A stretch of DNA of 64,000 nt from Malaya genurostris (lineage: Eukaryota; Arthropoda; Insecta; Diptera; Culicidae). Of this stretch, positions 1 through 10,790 are shown piece by piece (position 1 is the stretch's first letter; each line of letters begins with the position of its first letter). Location: NCBI RefSeq assembly GCF_030247185.1, contig NC_080572.1, positions 210,829,435 through 210,893,434 of the forward strand, read 5' to 3'. Both the position numbers and the translations under genes were made by a program. Under the pieces are notes generated by a model. That model saw only the letters and a list, made by a program, of their open reading frames with translations, was not told the DNA's origin and did no database searches.

Positions 1-599
1 AAACAAAACAAGCGGAAGAGAGAAACACCCGCCATAAGATTGAAATCGCTGTCGGAAAAATACAGGCAAAACTACGGCAACCCGACTGCATTATTTTCCT
101 TTTCATTAGTACCAGTTCCTCGAAAAACGAGCCAGTCTTGGGAACGGCAAATAATGGAAAATGCGGTTGGCTGAAGTGAGCTTCACTATATTTATGGACT
201 GAAGTTTCTTGGGCGAATTAAGTTTTGTTTTCCAAGATTTTTTTTCTCTGCGTCAAAAAGTTTACAAGTTGGCTCTTGAGATGAACTACCGGTGCAGTGG
301 GAGGCACTTGCTGGCAATTATGTGTTAGGGTTATGCAGCGAGCGAGAAAATTGCCGTACTGGCCATGAATTACATTGGTGTGCATGTTTTGTTTAAATAA
401 AAAAAAAGTATTAATGGTTACTTTCCTAATTGGTCGTGGTTGTATTTTAGCAAGTTAGGATTGAGTGCAAGTTCATATCTTATTTGCAGAAAATACGAAT
501 TCTAAAGAAAACAGTTGATAATTGCTGCGGGTATGACAATTATAGTTAAATATTGAAAACTTGACAAAAAATGCAACATTACAAAATGATTTATATTAA
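1..599. other. Non-coding AT-rich stretch, no gene seen
   Basis: No long open frame, no recognisable protein and no clear terminal repeats. An AATAAA followed by an A-run near 397-410 could be an old polyadenylation region of a gene or element lying further left, but nothing upstream is visible to support that. Confidence 0.5.
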
Positions 600-1345
600 G
601 GGCGGGTACGGTCAAACACTTTTGAAAAATCGTTTAATATTTTCTTTCTATTTTCTTATAGTAAAACATTTGAAGAATTTTCAGTGAAATTTTCAAGCCT
701 ATTGGAACGAAACTCTGGAAGTTATGGATCTTTATCTATGGCTATCTCATTCTGCGAAAAAGCAAGAGCTAGGCGTCCAGGCCCAAGATATCTACTTCGA
801 TTGACTTCAAAACTTGACAAAATATTCTTGAAATGTTTCGTTATAATAAATTATAAAAGAAAAATATCATCTTTTGAAAATGTTAGACCCTACGGGCTCC
901 CTGGAGTAATTAATTGTTCCCATTGATTTTATAGAAAAAAAGCAGGATTTGACCCCAACGTTTTCCTTTTCGTTATTTGTTACTTTGGGGAGGTTTAACA
1001 GCTAAAAAATGGCGGATTTTTTTGTGAAAAATCGTAGTTTTTGCTTTGAACAACCATCAAAAATTTAAAAAAATAAAAAATAAAAAATCAAACAGAAACG
1101 TTGAGGTCTAGAAAAACTTCTACTATAACTATGCTGCATTCATTTGTTTACTTCTGATTAGTCTGCGCTGAGATACAGTGGACACCGCAAATCATGATTT
1201 TTAAGAAGCGTTTTCAAAAATACCTCTTCACCGACTTATTTCTCAATATTTTTCCACGAAAAAATTACAAAATGTTATTCGAATGATGCTTTTTATCATG
1301 CAAAACATTTGAATTTATTTTGTTGAACGATAGTTTTGGAAAAAA
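600..1345 (+). repeat. Repeat family 1, copy 1
   Basis: This block recurs at 20981-22087 and 50958-51775 with long stretches of near-identity. Shared landmarks are ATTGGAACGAAACTCTGGAA, the phrase AAAATGGCGGATTTTT, and a right part with GATACAGTGGACACCGCAAA and ATGATGCTTTTTATCATGCA. Copy 1 lacks about 130 bp that copies 2 and 3 carry in the middle. A short frame of about 80 codons is partly shared by the copies, but copy 3 has an early stop in it, so I do not call it a gene. No transposase or reverse transcriptase is encoded, so this is a non-autonomous dispersed repeat of unknown class. Confidence 0.8.
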
Positions 1346-1349
1346 ATCG

Positions 1350-2267
1350 CAAAAATGAGTGGCGCTTTCGCTGTTATCTAGCGAATGAAGGGCAACCAAT
1401 GGTACGCTATTCACACTTTCGTCCATTGGTTCAGCATCACTGTTATTGGCGGAATAGTTATTTTTATCACAGGCGTTGGGTAGGTTATTAACTGCAGCTG
1501 GTGTACTTTGTTCTATAGGGGACACTGATGGTTTCGTTGAGGAGGAAGCTTCATTGTTGTTGGTCGCTGTCACATGTGTACTGGGTTTGCGTGGGGTTGG
1601 TGTGAAGGAAGCACCATTGTCCTTTGGTGTAGTCGTCTCCTTGTCACTACGGTAAGCCATGTGTAGTGAACAGCTTTTTGACAATATTGACTTGTGGCCA
1701 TCTGATTGTCATAGGTAACAAGTGATTTACACGGGATTCTCGTATCCTGACCGAAAGTCACATAAAAAGGTATAGGCCTCTTCAAGCGCATGCGTAACAA
1801 TCGTACGCCATTTAGAATACCGCGGAAAAAGTTCTTCCACTTTTCTTTTTCGATAGAGAGAATCTCTCCATATTGGGACATAGTTTTGCGAATATAAGGA
1901 TCGATGACGCTTGAGGGAAGATCACACGCACTTCTATAGCACTATCTTCCATATATACTGGAATGTTGTATTTAATGTTTTCGTGCTCCATGTTGTGCAC
2001 ATTGTTATTGTCTTTTGTAAATTGAATTGCATCCAACTCTTCATAAAACTAGATGTAAAAAACATTATTTGTCTTATTGCATTGAAGTAAATGTACACGT
2101 TTAATGTCAAGATGCATCTGTTCCTTAAGCAAACCTTCAAGTTCTCGTATCGAAGGTCGAATTTTGCACTGCCTGAAGTCAACAATAATTGTATTCTTTC
2201 GTAGCGGCGATAGCTTTTGTTCGTTTGGTTCACTCATTTCGAGATCGTTCTGTTGTTCACTACACAA
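1350..2267 (-). pseudogene. Broken gag-like ORF1 of a non-LTR retrotransposon
   Basis: Read on the minus strand, the pieces follow one another like a mosquito LINE ORF1: an N-terminal part (2267-2049) with IIVDFRQCKIRP and a nucleic-acid-binding-like fold, then IPVYMEDSAIEVRV, then MSQYGEILSIEKEKW and VRLLRMRLKRPIP, then a Ser/Thr/Asn-rich tail (about 1640-1350). The zinc-knuckle region is degraded: MATSQYC stands where a CCHC would be expected. There is an in-frame TAG at 2049-2051 and at least two frameshifts (near 1930 and near 1650). Such proteins coat LINE RNA. This copy cannot make one. Assignment to a clade is uncertain; a short relative of its tail is seen at 56911-57125. Confidence 0.7.
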
Positions 2268-2339
2268 TACTGTACTTGGTTTCTTCCGTCCCGAACGTAA
2301 AGCTGTTTTGTTTTATCGACTAGCTTGGATGAGATGTGA

Positions 2340-2830
2340 AAGCGAACTAGAATTCACTTTTAGTTGCCCTTAAAAATCTGTACTACACTTGCGCCATCTT
2401 TCTTACACACTTTAATGCACTCTATCTTCCAATCCTTGTCGTTCGGCTGGTCTTTCATAATCGTCCCGAATTTTTTATTTTGCACGAAGTTCCGGCGCGT
2501 TCAGCGGATTTGCCTTCTTTGGCACAAAAATAACGTCAATGGGAGAGTGACATCTTCTTGGGATCGGACCCTCAGATCGCCTGTCACGAAAAATAGTCTT
2601 TGGAAAATTTGTCGACTTTCTTCTTCCGAAAATTTTCCGGGACTTTTTGGTGGAACTTGCTGAGGGAAAACTCCAGGGATCTATTTGACGTCCGCTTTAA
2701 TGACCGTCTCGTCGTCTATTACGATGCATTTCGGTTGCAACAACCACTCGCGGTATAACATCCTGGCGAGGGATTTGGTCACTTTATTCTGTTTGTCGAT
2801 TCCGTCCGGTTCGCTTTATTGTTTGCTGAA
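2340..2830 (-). pseudogene. Decayed Tc1/mariner (DD37E-like) transposase fragment
   Basis: On the minus strand one frame reads KSLARMLYREWLLQPKC, then IVIDDETVIKADVK followed by a TAG. This matches the first catalytic-aspartate block (CIIMDDETYVK) of the better DD37E copy at 24179-25363. Further on, VIFVPKKANPLNAPELR matches the block before the third catalytic residue, after which the frame breaks. Several stops and shifts are present and no terminal repeats are found. It abuts the LINE ORF1 fragment to its right. It is an old relic, from a different subfamily than the neighbouring 3092-4141 element. Confidence 0.6.
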
Positions 2831-3091
2831 CGAACGGGATTTAAAGCAACGGACTCCAACGCTCGATCAAGACCGACTTTGAACGAGACAAAAGTCATGG
2901 TGCTAACGTCAGCACCTTTGGCAACCAATTTAACAACAACCGGGTCCTGAGCTAGTCCGAGATTGGCTCGTACCATGGCAGAAATCTCGTTATTCGTGAC
3001 ATCAGGTCGAATACGGGACAAATAAAGCCAAAACTTATCAGTCGATTGTTCACACACTGGAACATGAGCGACGTTTTCGCCTAATAGTTTA

Positions 3092-4141
3092 AAGACTATC
3101 CCAGAAAGTATGGACGCAACCAAAAACCGCTGCCATTTCGCAATGGTTCAGAATCTGTTAACTTTTATGGCTGCGTCCTGTTGTTTACAATCTTCTCTAA
3201 CCACTTGTGCAGTTGTTTATTCGTTTTCATTAGTTTGTTTCGAAATGCGTGGACTTTCAGCAGAACAACGTCGAAAAATTATGTACAAATGGTGCACAGA
3301 ACGCGGACTGTCACTGAGAAAGATAGCAAAAATGGAAGGAGTAAGTGAAAAAGCCGTGCGAAATGCAATCAGGAAGTTCGGTGAGGAAAACACCTTTGAG
3401 GATAAACCGATAACGGGTCGAAAAAAAGGCCTTCTCAGTTGGATAAACGTATACTGAAGGCGTTCGAGCAAAAGAAGGAGGTTTCAGCTCGGAATGTGAC
3501 CAAAAAAGTGGGCACTTCGAAGTCAAATGTTCTTCAAGGGGAACGTGCCATTTGAGCCAATTTGTTCTGTTCTGATGGTCTGGCAAGCAATTTGTAGCTG
3601 CGGTAAGATTTCGAAACCCTTCATCACCACTGATTCAGTGAACAGCGAAATATACATCAAGGAATGTTTACAAAAACGACTTCTACCCATGATTCGAAGC
3701 CACAAGGATCCTGTTGTATTCTGGCCAGATCTTGCTTCTTGCCACTACTCAAAATCAACGGTAGAATGGTATACTACCAAAAATGTCACTTTCGTCCCAA
3801 AAGACATGAATCCACCAAATTGCCCACAACTTCGACCAATTGAGGAATTTTGGGCATTAACGAAGGCACATGTCTCGGCAGCCGAAACCATTCAACAGTT
3901 CGAAAAAGATTGGAAAAAAGTGTCAAAACTTGTCGCCTAGAAGTCCGTACGGAATTCAATGAGGAACGTTCGCAAGAAGGTGCGCCAGCTAGTCTACAAT
4001 GACTAAGTAGCAAATGTTGAGAATATTATTCTGTTGTTGTAGTCTAATATTATCAGTATATCGAATAAAATTTGAATATCTAACACTTGTGAATTATTTA
4101 CAGCGAAATCAAAGTGCGTCCATACTTTCTGGGATAGTCTT
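3092..4141 (+). mobile_element. Tc1/mariner DD37E element, copy 1
   Basis: Inverted ends AAGACTATCCCAGAAAGTAT on the left and its near-exact reverse complement on the right, flanked by TA at 3090-3091 and 4142-4143. Length is 1050 bp, compared with 1185 bp for its sister at 24179-25363, because of an internal deletion. The element sits inside the LINE ORF1 fragment, so it is younger than that insertion. Confidence 0.9.
3245..3940 (+). pseudogene. DD37E transposase, internally deleted
   Basis: The product would cut and paste the element by binding its inverted ends and catalysing strand transfer with an Asp-Asp-Glu triad. Visible parts are an N-terminal helix-turn-helix (LSAEQRRKIMYKWCTERG, SLRKIAKMEGVSEKAVRN), then KISKPFITTDSVNSEIYIKE, the second Asp in FWPDLASCHYS, and the Glu in RPIEEFW, with 37 residues between them. 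A one-base loss near 3432 shifts the frame after TGRKKG. About 250 bp that should encode the first catalytic Asp (present in the 24-kb copy as CIIMDDETYVK) are replaced by a short unrelated piece near 3530-3575. It cannot be active. Confidence 0.88.
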
Positions 4142-4339
4142 TAGATTCCGATTGGCACTCGGGAGCTTTTTGTTCGGTCCATGAGGTCTTTTAGCCGGAC
4201 GACGATGGTCCAAGGATGGCCAGAACCGGTTGCATGTCCGTGGAGTCAGTTTAGATAACGCTTTTATCTCGCTCTGTAAGCCGTTTATTGCCTCCGTAAG
4301 TGATACCAATGGCGACTTCTCGTCTGCAGCTTTCGGAGG

Positions 4340-4888
4340 CGCCTTTGATTAGGCCAAGCAGATGCCTAAGTATGCGAGGAATTCGATCAAGATGACAGAT
4401 TATTGTTTAAATCACAAAGCGATAGCAGCTGTACAAATAGCACTAAGCACGGAACGAATAACCTAAATCACTTGACAATATGCAATTGATGGTCAAGAAT
4501 AACACCTTAAACAGATACAAACAGCATGTATTTAATAACAGTTGAATTGAACTGTATATTGATGCGGAATTTTGAACTGTATATTGATGCGGGAAACAGT
4601 TTAAATTGCAAAAGTAACGGACTATTGAAAAACACAACAACCTTAGTTGAACAGTGTTCCCAGATAATGGTATAAGTGACGTAACCGACGAAACGCGTTA
4701 TTTTTTTTCAACACTCAATTTCCTCAGAGATGTCTAGGCTCGTTTGAAAGCTACTATTGAATTGTGGATCAAGTTCGAAGATCATATCACTTACACTATC
4801 GGTTCCGGAGTTATGATCGTAGAAATGACGTATTCGACAAACCGCACTTTTTTTTCTAAACGCTCTCTCGGAGAGGGCTTAACGGTTA
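4340..4888. repeat. Non-coding; right half is a degraded host-repeat fragment
   Basis: 4340-4640 shows a short tandem phrase (GAACTGTATATTGATGCGG at about 4549 and again near 4575) but no gene. From about 4675 the text follows the host repeat: AAGTGACGTAACCGAC, TCAGAGATG, ATTGTGGATCAAGTTCGAAG, TCGGTTCCGGAGTTATGATC. The same variant is seen at 57340-57485 and, inverted, at 62840-63060. Confidence 0.6.
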
Positions 4889-5664
4889 TACCGTTTTCGT
4901 CTATTGATCAGAGCAGCCCGAAAGCAGACCCACCCAGTAAATCCGAGCATCGGACGCATCGTGCAAGAAAGCTTTTGACTGCGTTTCAAGCTTACATAGT
5001 GTATCGATAGAACAAAAGAGTGATGAAAATACCAAAGCAGAGAGCGGATGTCTTATACGCAGAGGATGGGATATATCGGGGTTGGATTTTCAACTCCGAG
5101 CATAGGGCCAGAGTTTTTCTGGCCCTAAGAGGCGAATGACCTTAAGGTTAAAGCCTCTATGGTCGAAACAAAAGAATGTTTAACACTATACCACACCTTA
5201 TCGGGAAGACGTCGGCTTGAAAATGCCTTGTTTGATATTCCTTCGCTCTGTTTCTCTAGCGATACATAATGTAAAAATAAAGATTTCTTAGGACGACGCG
5301 GTTGATGCAAATGGTGCAGAATTGTCCGATGACGGGCCGATCGAAGCGCTACGATCGGCCCCATATCGTGCTCAATCGGTCCGATAATCGGGCCGATGAT
5401 CGGACCGATACGGGTCGACAAATTTCATAGGGCAGAGTCGCCCAAATAACGTTTGATATGTTTGTTTTAGCAACCTGAGGTCGCTCTAGATTGGACTCCA
5501 ATCGCGTAGTTTCGCTCTGAAAATTTTCTCGGGTCGCACCACGCATCCAGCCGATTTTGTTTATTTTATCTTTTTTCATGAGTGGTTGTTTAGGGCGCGT
5601 ACCACGTGTTCGTTTTACTCGGAGTCAGAGTAGCCCGCGTCTAGGTTCAAAAACGAAAACGGTC
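4889..5664 (-). mobile_element. TACCGTTTTCG MITE, copy 1, split by an insertion
   Basis: Ends TACCGTTTTCG and CGAAAACGGTC flanked by TTA at 4886-4888 and 5665-5667. The body matches the intact 275-276 bp copies at 21625-21900 and 48360-48634 except that about 490 bp of foreign sequence (about 4936-5428) interrupts it at the point where the others read GACCCAGAGTCGCCC. A 3-bp TTA/TAA duplication fits a PIF/Harbinger-type non-autonomous element. Confidence 0.85.
4936..5428 (+). mobile_element. Insert in the MITE, with a SINE 3' end and GATCGG-rich repeats
   Basis: This segment is absent from the two other MITE copies, so its edges are set by comparison (plus or minus about 6 bp). Positions about 5066-5172 match the 3' half of the tRNA-derived SINE at 52628-52791: GTTGGATTTTCAACTCCGAG, AAGAGGCGAATGACCTTAAG, AAAGCCTCTAT. 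Positions 5318-5418 hold short, partly palindromic repeats of the type GGGCCGATGATCGGACCGAT. No gene is present. Confidence 0.6.
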
Positions 5665-6008
5665 TTAGAGTTCAACTGATAGAGTTGTCAAATTTTGTTT
5701 GATTGATGCTACACGGGTAGTTTCGTCAGTGTGGGTTTACTCATGAAAAAATCGGCAATTTTTATTCATTTTTTTAAATGCAAACGTTATCAATGAGATT
5801 ATGTGAATGACAAGCGAAATGCATTAGGGAGTTTTTCTTTGAAAACGGCGTAGAAATGCTACAGTAAAGTCTTCAGATAAATTATAAATCACGGATCATT
5901 TTATGGAATTCTATCTTTTGTGTTTTTAATATAGCATGTTTAATCGGCTGTGATTTTGGAAAAGAGTTTTCTGATACATTTTGTCGAACATAACCATGTG
6001 AAACCGTT
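5665..6008. other. 3' flank of lipase A, no other feature seen
   Basis: AT-rich sequence. On the minus strand downstream of the lipase A stop codon an ATTAAA hexamer occurs near 5930-5940 and may serve as its polyadenylation signal. No repeat family of this window was recognised here. Confidence 0.45.
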
Positions 6009-7080
6009 TCATGTGAAGGGTGCGAAGGGTGATGTCAGCAGATAGAAATTACCACCTATTCGGCTGGAATAAATTCCCATCTTCGTCGAACTGTTGAGTA
6101 AGCAAAGGCCAGCCAAATAGACAGGATAGGACAAGCATTTCTTTCCCAGGAACACATTGGCAGGATTCAACGCCATTTGGAAAAGTGTATTGGCGTGCGA
6201 GTGACTGCAGCTGATCGGTTCGAAACTTTCCGAATTGCTGAACAACGGCAGAGCGCAGTTCGGCTGTGGTACAAATCCTCCGGTTGGATAGAAATTTTCG
6301 TGGCCGTCGCCGATGCAAACACCGGCAGTGCAGCGCGAAGTGATGATCATTTGAACATACTGTGCATCGGAACTGTCCAATCGTTTCGCCGGTCCGACAT
6401 CGAATGGTAACGTAAACAGTGGCCCGGCTGGATCTAGACCGTAGATTGTTCCGATCTTACCTCCCAAGTTATAGCCCGTATGACCGCTAATTTGAGCACC
6501 GAGACTGTGTCCAATCAGAGTTACTTTACCCAGTGGGATACCTTTCCCGTTCAGATATGTGATAAATTTGGTCATGTATGCGCCTACTTTAAAAGTGTGG
6601 TTGACAGCTGTTGCGTATCCGTACAATGTTAAATTCTTCCAATCTACCACGCAGACATTGGAATCGACGAACTGCAGGTAGTCTGCAGCCATTGCCCGAA
6701 TCCAGTGCCGATCGCCGTTGTCCAACCAACCATGCGTGATGAAAGCTATTGGTTTGGATGTTGCAATTTTTGCACCTAAACTGGTATCATTTATAACGAC
6801 TTTCGACAGATTCGGAGAGTTTCTGAAAATCAATTACCATTTACAGTAAACTGTGTACTCGAGTAATCTATACATACCGATTGCCACACCAAAAGATAAC
6901 ATCCATTTCGACCGGGTTGGTCGAATCACCCTTCAGGATGTCATCAACCAGAACGCTATATATGCTATCCATTACAAAGGCCGCATTGTAATCGGTTTTG
7001 ACATCGAACAAATCCAGAACTCCTGCGAGTGCAGGGCCACCTAGCAGAACAACCAGCAGTATATTTAGACGATAGAACAT
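6009..7080 (-). CDS. Lipase A: secreted lipase / phospholipase A1-like
   Basis: Two exons on the minus strand, 7080-6878 and 6822-6009, with a 55-bp GT-AG intron in phase 2, give 338 residues. I chose the ATG at 7080 because it begins with a clean signal peptide (MFYRLNILLVVLLGGPALAG) aligned with lipase B; the in-frame ATG at 7131 would put charged residues in front of it. Family marks: oxyanion-side HGWLDN (98-103), nucleophile elbow GHSLG with Ser174, Asp198 in GLDPAGP, and a Cys-Ser-His motif with His275. The Cys232-Cys237 lid encloses only four residues, and six further Cys suit a secreted disulphide-bonded enzyme. Known family function is ester hydrolysis of acyl glycerides or phospholipids. 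The very short lid favours phospholipase A1-type activity (inference). The frame is fully open. It is divergent from lipase B. Confidence 0.93.
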
Positions 7081-7164
7081 TTCTGATCGGTGATGGCCTG
7101 GTTCGTTTGACTGTTCAAGGCCACTTTTCAACGATCTACTAATTTCGCCAATCGAAGGCCAGCC

Positions 7165-7178
7165 TTATATATATATAT
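7165..7178 (-). promoter_or_regulatory. TATA box of lipase A
   Basis: On the minus strand a run of TATATATATATAA lies about 85-98 bp upstream of the ATG at 7080. A TTAGT initiator-like site near 7144-7138 is about 30 bp downstream, which would give a leader of about 60 nt. The run is a simple TA repeat, so it could also be chance. Confidence 0.55.
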
Positions 7179-7179
7179 C

Positions 7180-8972
7180 CGTTGGAAGCATAGTCATTCA
7201 TTATCTGAGCGATTTTTTTATTTAAACAACTGAAACATTCTGAAACACTGCGCATTATTGCATTATTGATCGGTTGAAGGATAAGCATATATAGCGCAAC
7301 TGACATTGATACTATAGATCCGTACGTAATGGACGGTTTTGTGCAAAAGCAGTTCAAGTGACAAGTGGACTTCAAACCTGTGAAACGGAGTATTGTTTAT
7401 ATTGTACGGCTATGCACTTATTTCGAAAATCCATTGTCTCAGTGTTAGTTCGAATTTAATTGAAAATTGAAATGACGCTGGTCGATGGCATAGCAACTGG
7501 GTTATATTGTCAGTTACTTTTCATTCAAGTAATTTTCGTCCATCACCGTGATAGCCTTGCTGTAATCACTTCACCGATCCACAACTGTGTGATGAATTTT
7601 CTCGGCACTAACACATGATGACGTACTCACTCGTTGAGTGTATCACAGGAAGTGCAGTTCATGAACTCAGTCGTTCAAGAAAATCGCGCCATATTCAATT
7701 TCTTATTTTTTTCAGTCTATTGCTCTTCCAGTTCAAATCTTTTTACGAGAGTAGCCTCACAATCCTGAGGATCGGCTTGCAATTTAGGATATGAAATCAA
7801 TTTCTTGGATTTTTCCCGGTTTGCGGGATAAAAATTCCCGGTTTTCAGAATAGGCCCAAAACGCCTTTGTTCAAACTGCGGTAATTCTTTTGCGAATTAC
7901 GCTTGTTCAATGAACGAAACCCGCAAAAGAATTTCCTTACTCTGATTGTTATAAAATCCACAAATTCAATTATTGACAATGGAAAAAATTCATGTTGGTG
8001 TTGAAGAAAAACAGCATCCTCGTTACTTCGAACTATTTGGAATAGCTTGAGATCATAAGTGCAAAATAAGCGTGGACATCACACAGAAAGATTCACATCG
8101 TTGTAGTACAGGAGGAAGATCAGCGGTCCAAGATGGCTGTTTTGTGAAATCCCAGATGAAGCGGTAAACTTTTTGAATATAGTTTAATTAAATTTGATTG
8201 CTATTGGGCGATTATTAAGGTATGAACGAAACCAAAACAGGATGTTAGAACCATCAATGATAGCTCTTCTCTTTCACACATATACACTACTGATATATAG
8301 AGTATGCATGAGAGCGCGTGTTTAGTTTCTTTCGCCTCTAGCACTGGATCAGACTAAAGTTCTGGTGAAAAGTTCACAGATTCTCTGAGTTGGACGCAGA
8401 TATTTTCACCGAAGTGTACATGACGGTTTGCATAAGAGAAGAGTGGGTCACGCATATTTAGCAAAATCGTTGGAATCGTTTATAGCAAAATTTATCGTTG
8501 GAATTTCGCTGCGAAAAAAATATGTATAGCAAGGCCAGCGCTACCTTCTATGAATAAAAAAAACAAATCACAGCAGTATTCTGTCACCAGCACGCACCAG
8601 TGATCACTTGGGTGTATTTAGGTTAAAGCGCGTGAGAGCGATTCATGCGAAGAGAATGTGGTTCACTCGCACCAGCTTCTTTAAAGACAATCACACACAC
8701 TCAAATCACACACTATTCGACACTGAGAAGAAGTGCGCTTTCTTTTTTGTGTGGTGTTCGCTTACTGCATCCCCAGTGTAGAAATAAAACTTACACCAAC
8801 GTATATCACTCTAGTGAAATGCCATCACTGGTAGAAAGATCTGTGTCGATAAGGTCAGTTGGTAAACCGCAGGACATAGCAACCGTAACATTTATAGAGA
8901 ACATATTGCTCAAACAGGGATATTCAGGATCTCAAATAAAGTAATGATAAATTCCAAGGATGGCTTTTATCG
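7180..8972. other. Intergenic sequence between lipases A and B, no gene recognised
   Basis: Contains only short open frames. The longest, 8645-8944 (99 codons, plus strand), begins within sequence with CACACA and TCACAC simple motifs and has no recognisable domain. Short inverted motifs such as GTACTCACTCGTTGAGTG near 7622-7640 occur, but no complete element was delimited. Regulatory sequence for either lipase gene may lie here; none can be named. Confidence 0.45.
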
Positions 8973-9712
8973 TATCAAAGAATGCTCTCTAGCAAGTATT
9001 CACTCGTTTCAATCAGTATCATCAAAGAGAGACGGATATCATCTCAGCAACAAAAGCCGGCATGGTCCATTTAACATAGAATGGACACCAGTTCGAGATT
9101 GAATTTCTCTCGATGACCCGTCTGAACATCACAAGATAGTTTGCTACTGTGGGGATTTGCTCTGAAGCAACAAACGGTCGCACATTCTCGTTTTGCAATC
9201 CGATTATATACGGGCAGGGGATAATTGGGATAGAATCATTTTACTATTTTTTTTATTCAATAATATAATATATTTTTAAGTACACTGCTTAAGCTCTAAG
9301 ATACCAAGGGTATTTTCTAATATTAATTAACGACTAACTTAAAACTAGAATAGTATCATTAGATTATGCCGTCTCGGATTTTCGAAAATCTAGCTTTCAG
9401 CTGGCAATCGGCAGTGGTGAATCATTTTACTATTGTCGGTTATTATAACTATGTGCCATCTTTGTATAAGTTGTGTCTATGAAAATGTTTGTGAATGCTC
9501 CACACAAGGGTTTTAAAATAATGCAACCTAGTATGAGAATCATCGATTCGATTTTCTGCGATAATTGTCAACTCTTGGTAAATTCCACACAGCACCGATC
9601 ATTATCAGATTGCAATTTTTTTAAGGGCCGTGAAATACTCAGAGTATGGAGTGGAGCGAAGTAATGTAGAAAAATTCTGTCATGGTTCATGCAGAGAGAC
9701 ACGAGTTCTTGT
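8973..9712 (+). repeat. Repeat family 2, copy A (interrupted)
   Basis: Matches 61838-62385: CATCAAAGAGAGACGGATATC, TTAACATAGAATGGACACCA, TGTGAATGCTCCACACAAGG, GGGCCGTGAAATACTCAGAG. Copy A is interrupted at 9249-9419 by a LINE tail. No protein is encoded and no terminal inverted repeat was found, so the class is unknown. Confidence 0.8.
9249..9419 (-). mobile_element. 5'-truncated LINE 3' end (171 bp) with 15-bp target duplication
   Basis: The 15-bp sequence AATCATTTTACTATT occurs at 9234-9248 and again at 9420-9434. The sister copy of the surrounding repeat (about 62070-62090) has it once. The insert starts with a T-run on the plus strand, so the element reads on the minus strand and ends TTGAATAAAAAAA. 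Its sequence (CTAGTTTTAAGTTAGTCG) resembles the 3' ends of mosquito Jockey/I-type LINEs. It is dead on arrival: no coding sequence remains. Confidence 0.85.
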
Positions 9713-9799
9713 AGCGTATTCTGCTAGATTGAAAATGTTGTATACAATATAGAGAAATATCGAGCAGCTTCTGTCAAATTATCGGCAATCACCAACACT

Positions 9800-9893
9800 G
9801 TTCTTGAATATAAATCTGTATGAAATACGACGCTCCATTTATGTGCATCTTATAAGATGTAAAATCACAAGATTTTTTCGAATTGTGTACGTT
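9800..9893 (+). repeat. Terminal fragment of the tRNA-like inverted-repeat element
   Basis: Matches the right terminal repeat of the elements at 59322-59948 and 59951-60752: GACGCTCCATTTATGTGCAT, CTTATAAGATGTAAAATCAC, ending TTTTTTCGAATTGTGTAC. Only this end is present; the left end and the tRNA-like core are missing. Confidence 0.7.
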
Positions 9894-9974
9894 TTCAACT
9901 TATTTAACAATTGGCTTACTAATAATTGTGGGATTGTATTTGGTGTTATGTTCGTGTTTTAATGTTCATTACAT

Positions 9975-10165
9975 TGGAACTCTTGTAACGCCTCGTAACG
10001 CTTATAGATTACATAAAAGTAACGCATGTAACACTTCGTAACAGAATAGTAACTTATAACTTACTAAAAAGTAATGCATTACGAAGCGTTACATGCATAT
10101 AATTTACAGAATAGTAATGCATGTAACGATTCGTAGCACCTTTAATGTACAAAAAAGTAACGCAT
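9975..10165. repeat. Degenerate TAACG-rich short repeats
   Basis: Imperfect copies of GTAACGCATGTAAC and CTTCGTAAC recur on both strands, spaced by AT-rich stretches, with small inverted pairs such as GTAATGCATTAC. No coding potential. A minisatellite or an old terminal region of an element are both possible. Confidence 0.6.
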
Positions 10166-10305
10166 ATTTTGCTGCACTCGCCGTATTCTCCTGACATTGC
10201 TCTTTCTAATTACTGGTTGTACCGATGGATGCAGTATGATCTGGCGGGTCATAGGTTTACCTAGGAATGGGGATACATAAGTTTACCTAGGAATGCGGTA
10301 TGGAG

Positions 10306-10790
10306 TACTATATTCAGCAAATTGACATACTGTGATAATGTCTGTGGAAGTTCTTGTCCATCCCAAAACTCTTTGGAATATAGGCCTTAAGGTATCTCAA
10401 CTTAATCTATGACATTGGTAAATTTCTTTTTTGTGACACACACTCTTGCTATCCGATTAAATTAATGGGATCATAGTGATGAATTATGAAGAAGTGTTTG
10501 TTCATCCAAAAACTACTTGGAGTTCAGACCTTAAGAACTACCAGCGTAACATAGTTTACTAACGAACTGAATCTTCACGCTCCATACTCGTGACTCACCG
10601 AAGTCCTTGGATGACTGAAACTATTCCTGAAACAGATCTGAACAGACAAGTATGAACAGCAATATGTAGCTCCATGACTATGTGTAGATGCGGATTGCTC
10701 TACGCACATTTTAAGACCTGTTTTCATTGAAGTTCTAGCACGGCTAAGAACATGCCTAGAACATATTAAATTAGACATTAGTCATTCTAT
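10306..10790 (-). repeat. Repeat family 4, short copy (LINE-associated)
   Basis: Matches 54018-54610 closely: GTACTATATTCAGCAAATTG, GGAATATAGGCCTTAAGG, ACTATGAAGAAGTG and ACATGCCTAGAACATATTAA-like blocks. At 53 kb the same sequence lies directly upstream (minus strand) of a recognisable LINE ORF2 end, so this may be an internal or linked part of that element family. No readable frame survives in either copy. Confidence 0.7.

Larger units (their letters stand above)
2831..4309 (-). pseudogene. LINE ORF1 (CR1/Jockey-type) fragment, split by a mariner element
   Basis: Two minus-strand pieces belong together. The right piece (4309-4144) has SLTEAINGLQSEIKAL followed by a basic Pro-rich linker. 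The left piece (3091-2831) has STDKFWLYLSRIRPDVTN and DVSTMTFVSFKVGL, a block I associate with the ORF1 of mosquito CR1/L2/Jockey-type LINEs. Between them lies the complete DD37E element 3092-4141 with a TA duplication. Removing it brings the pieces next to each other, though the joined frame is still shifted, so the LINE was already dead. The C-terminal side is lost at about 2830 where the transposase relic begins. Confidence 0.65.

Noticed and set aside
684..926. 80-codon frame in repeat family 1 as a host gene
   Set aside because: It lies inside a dispersed repeat, and its counterpart in copy 3 stops early.
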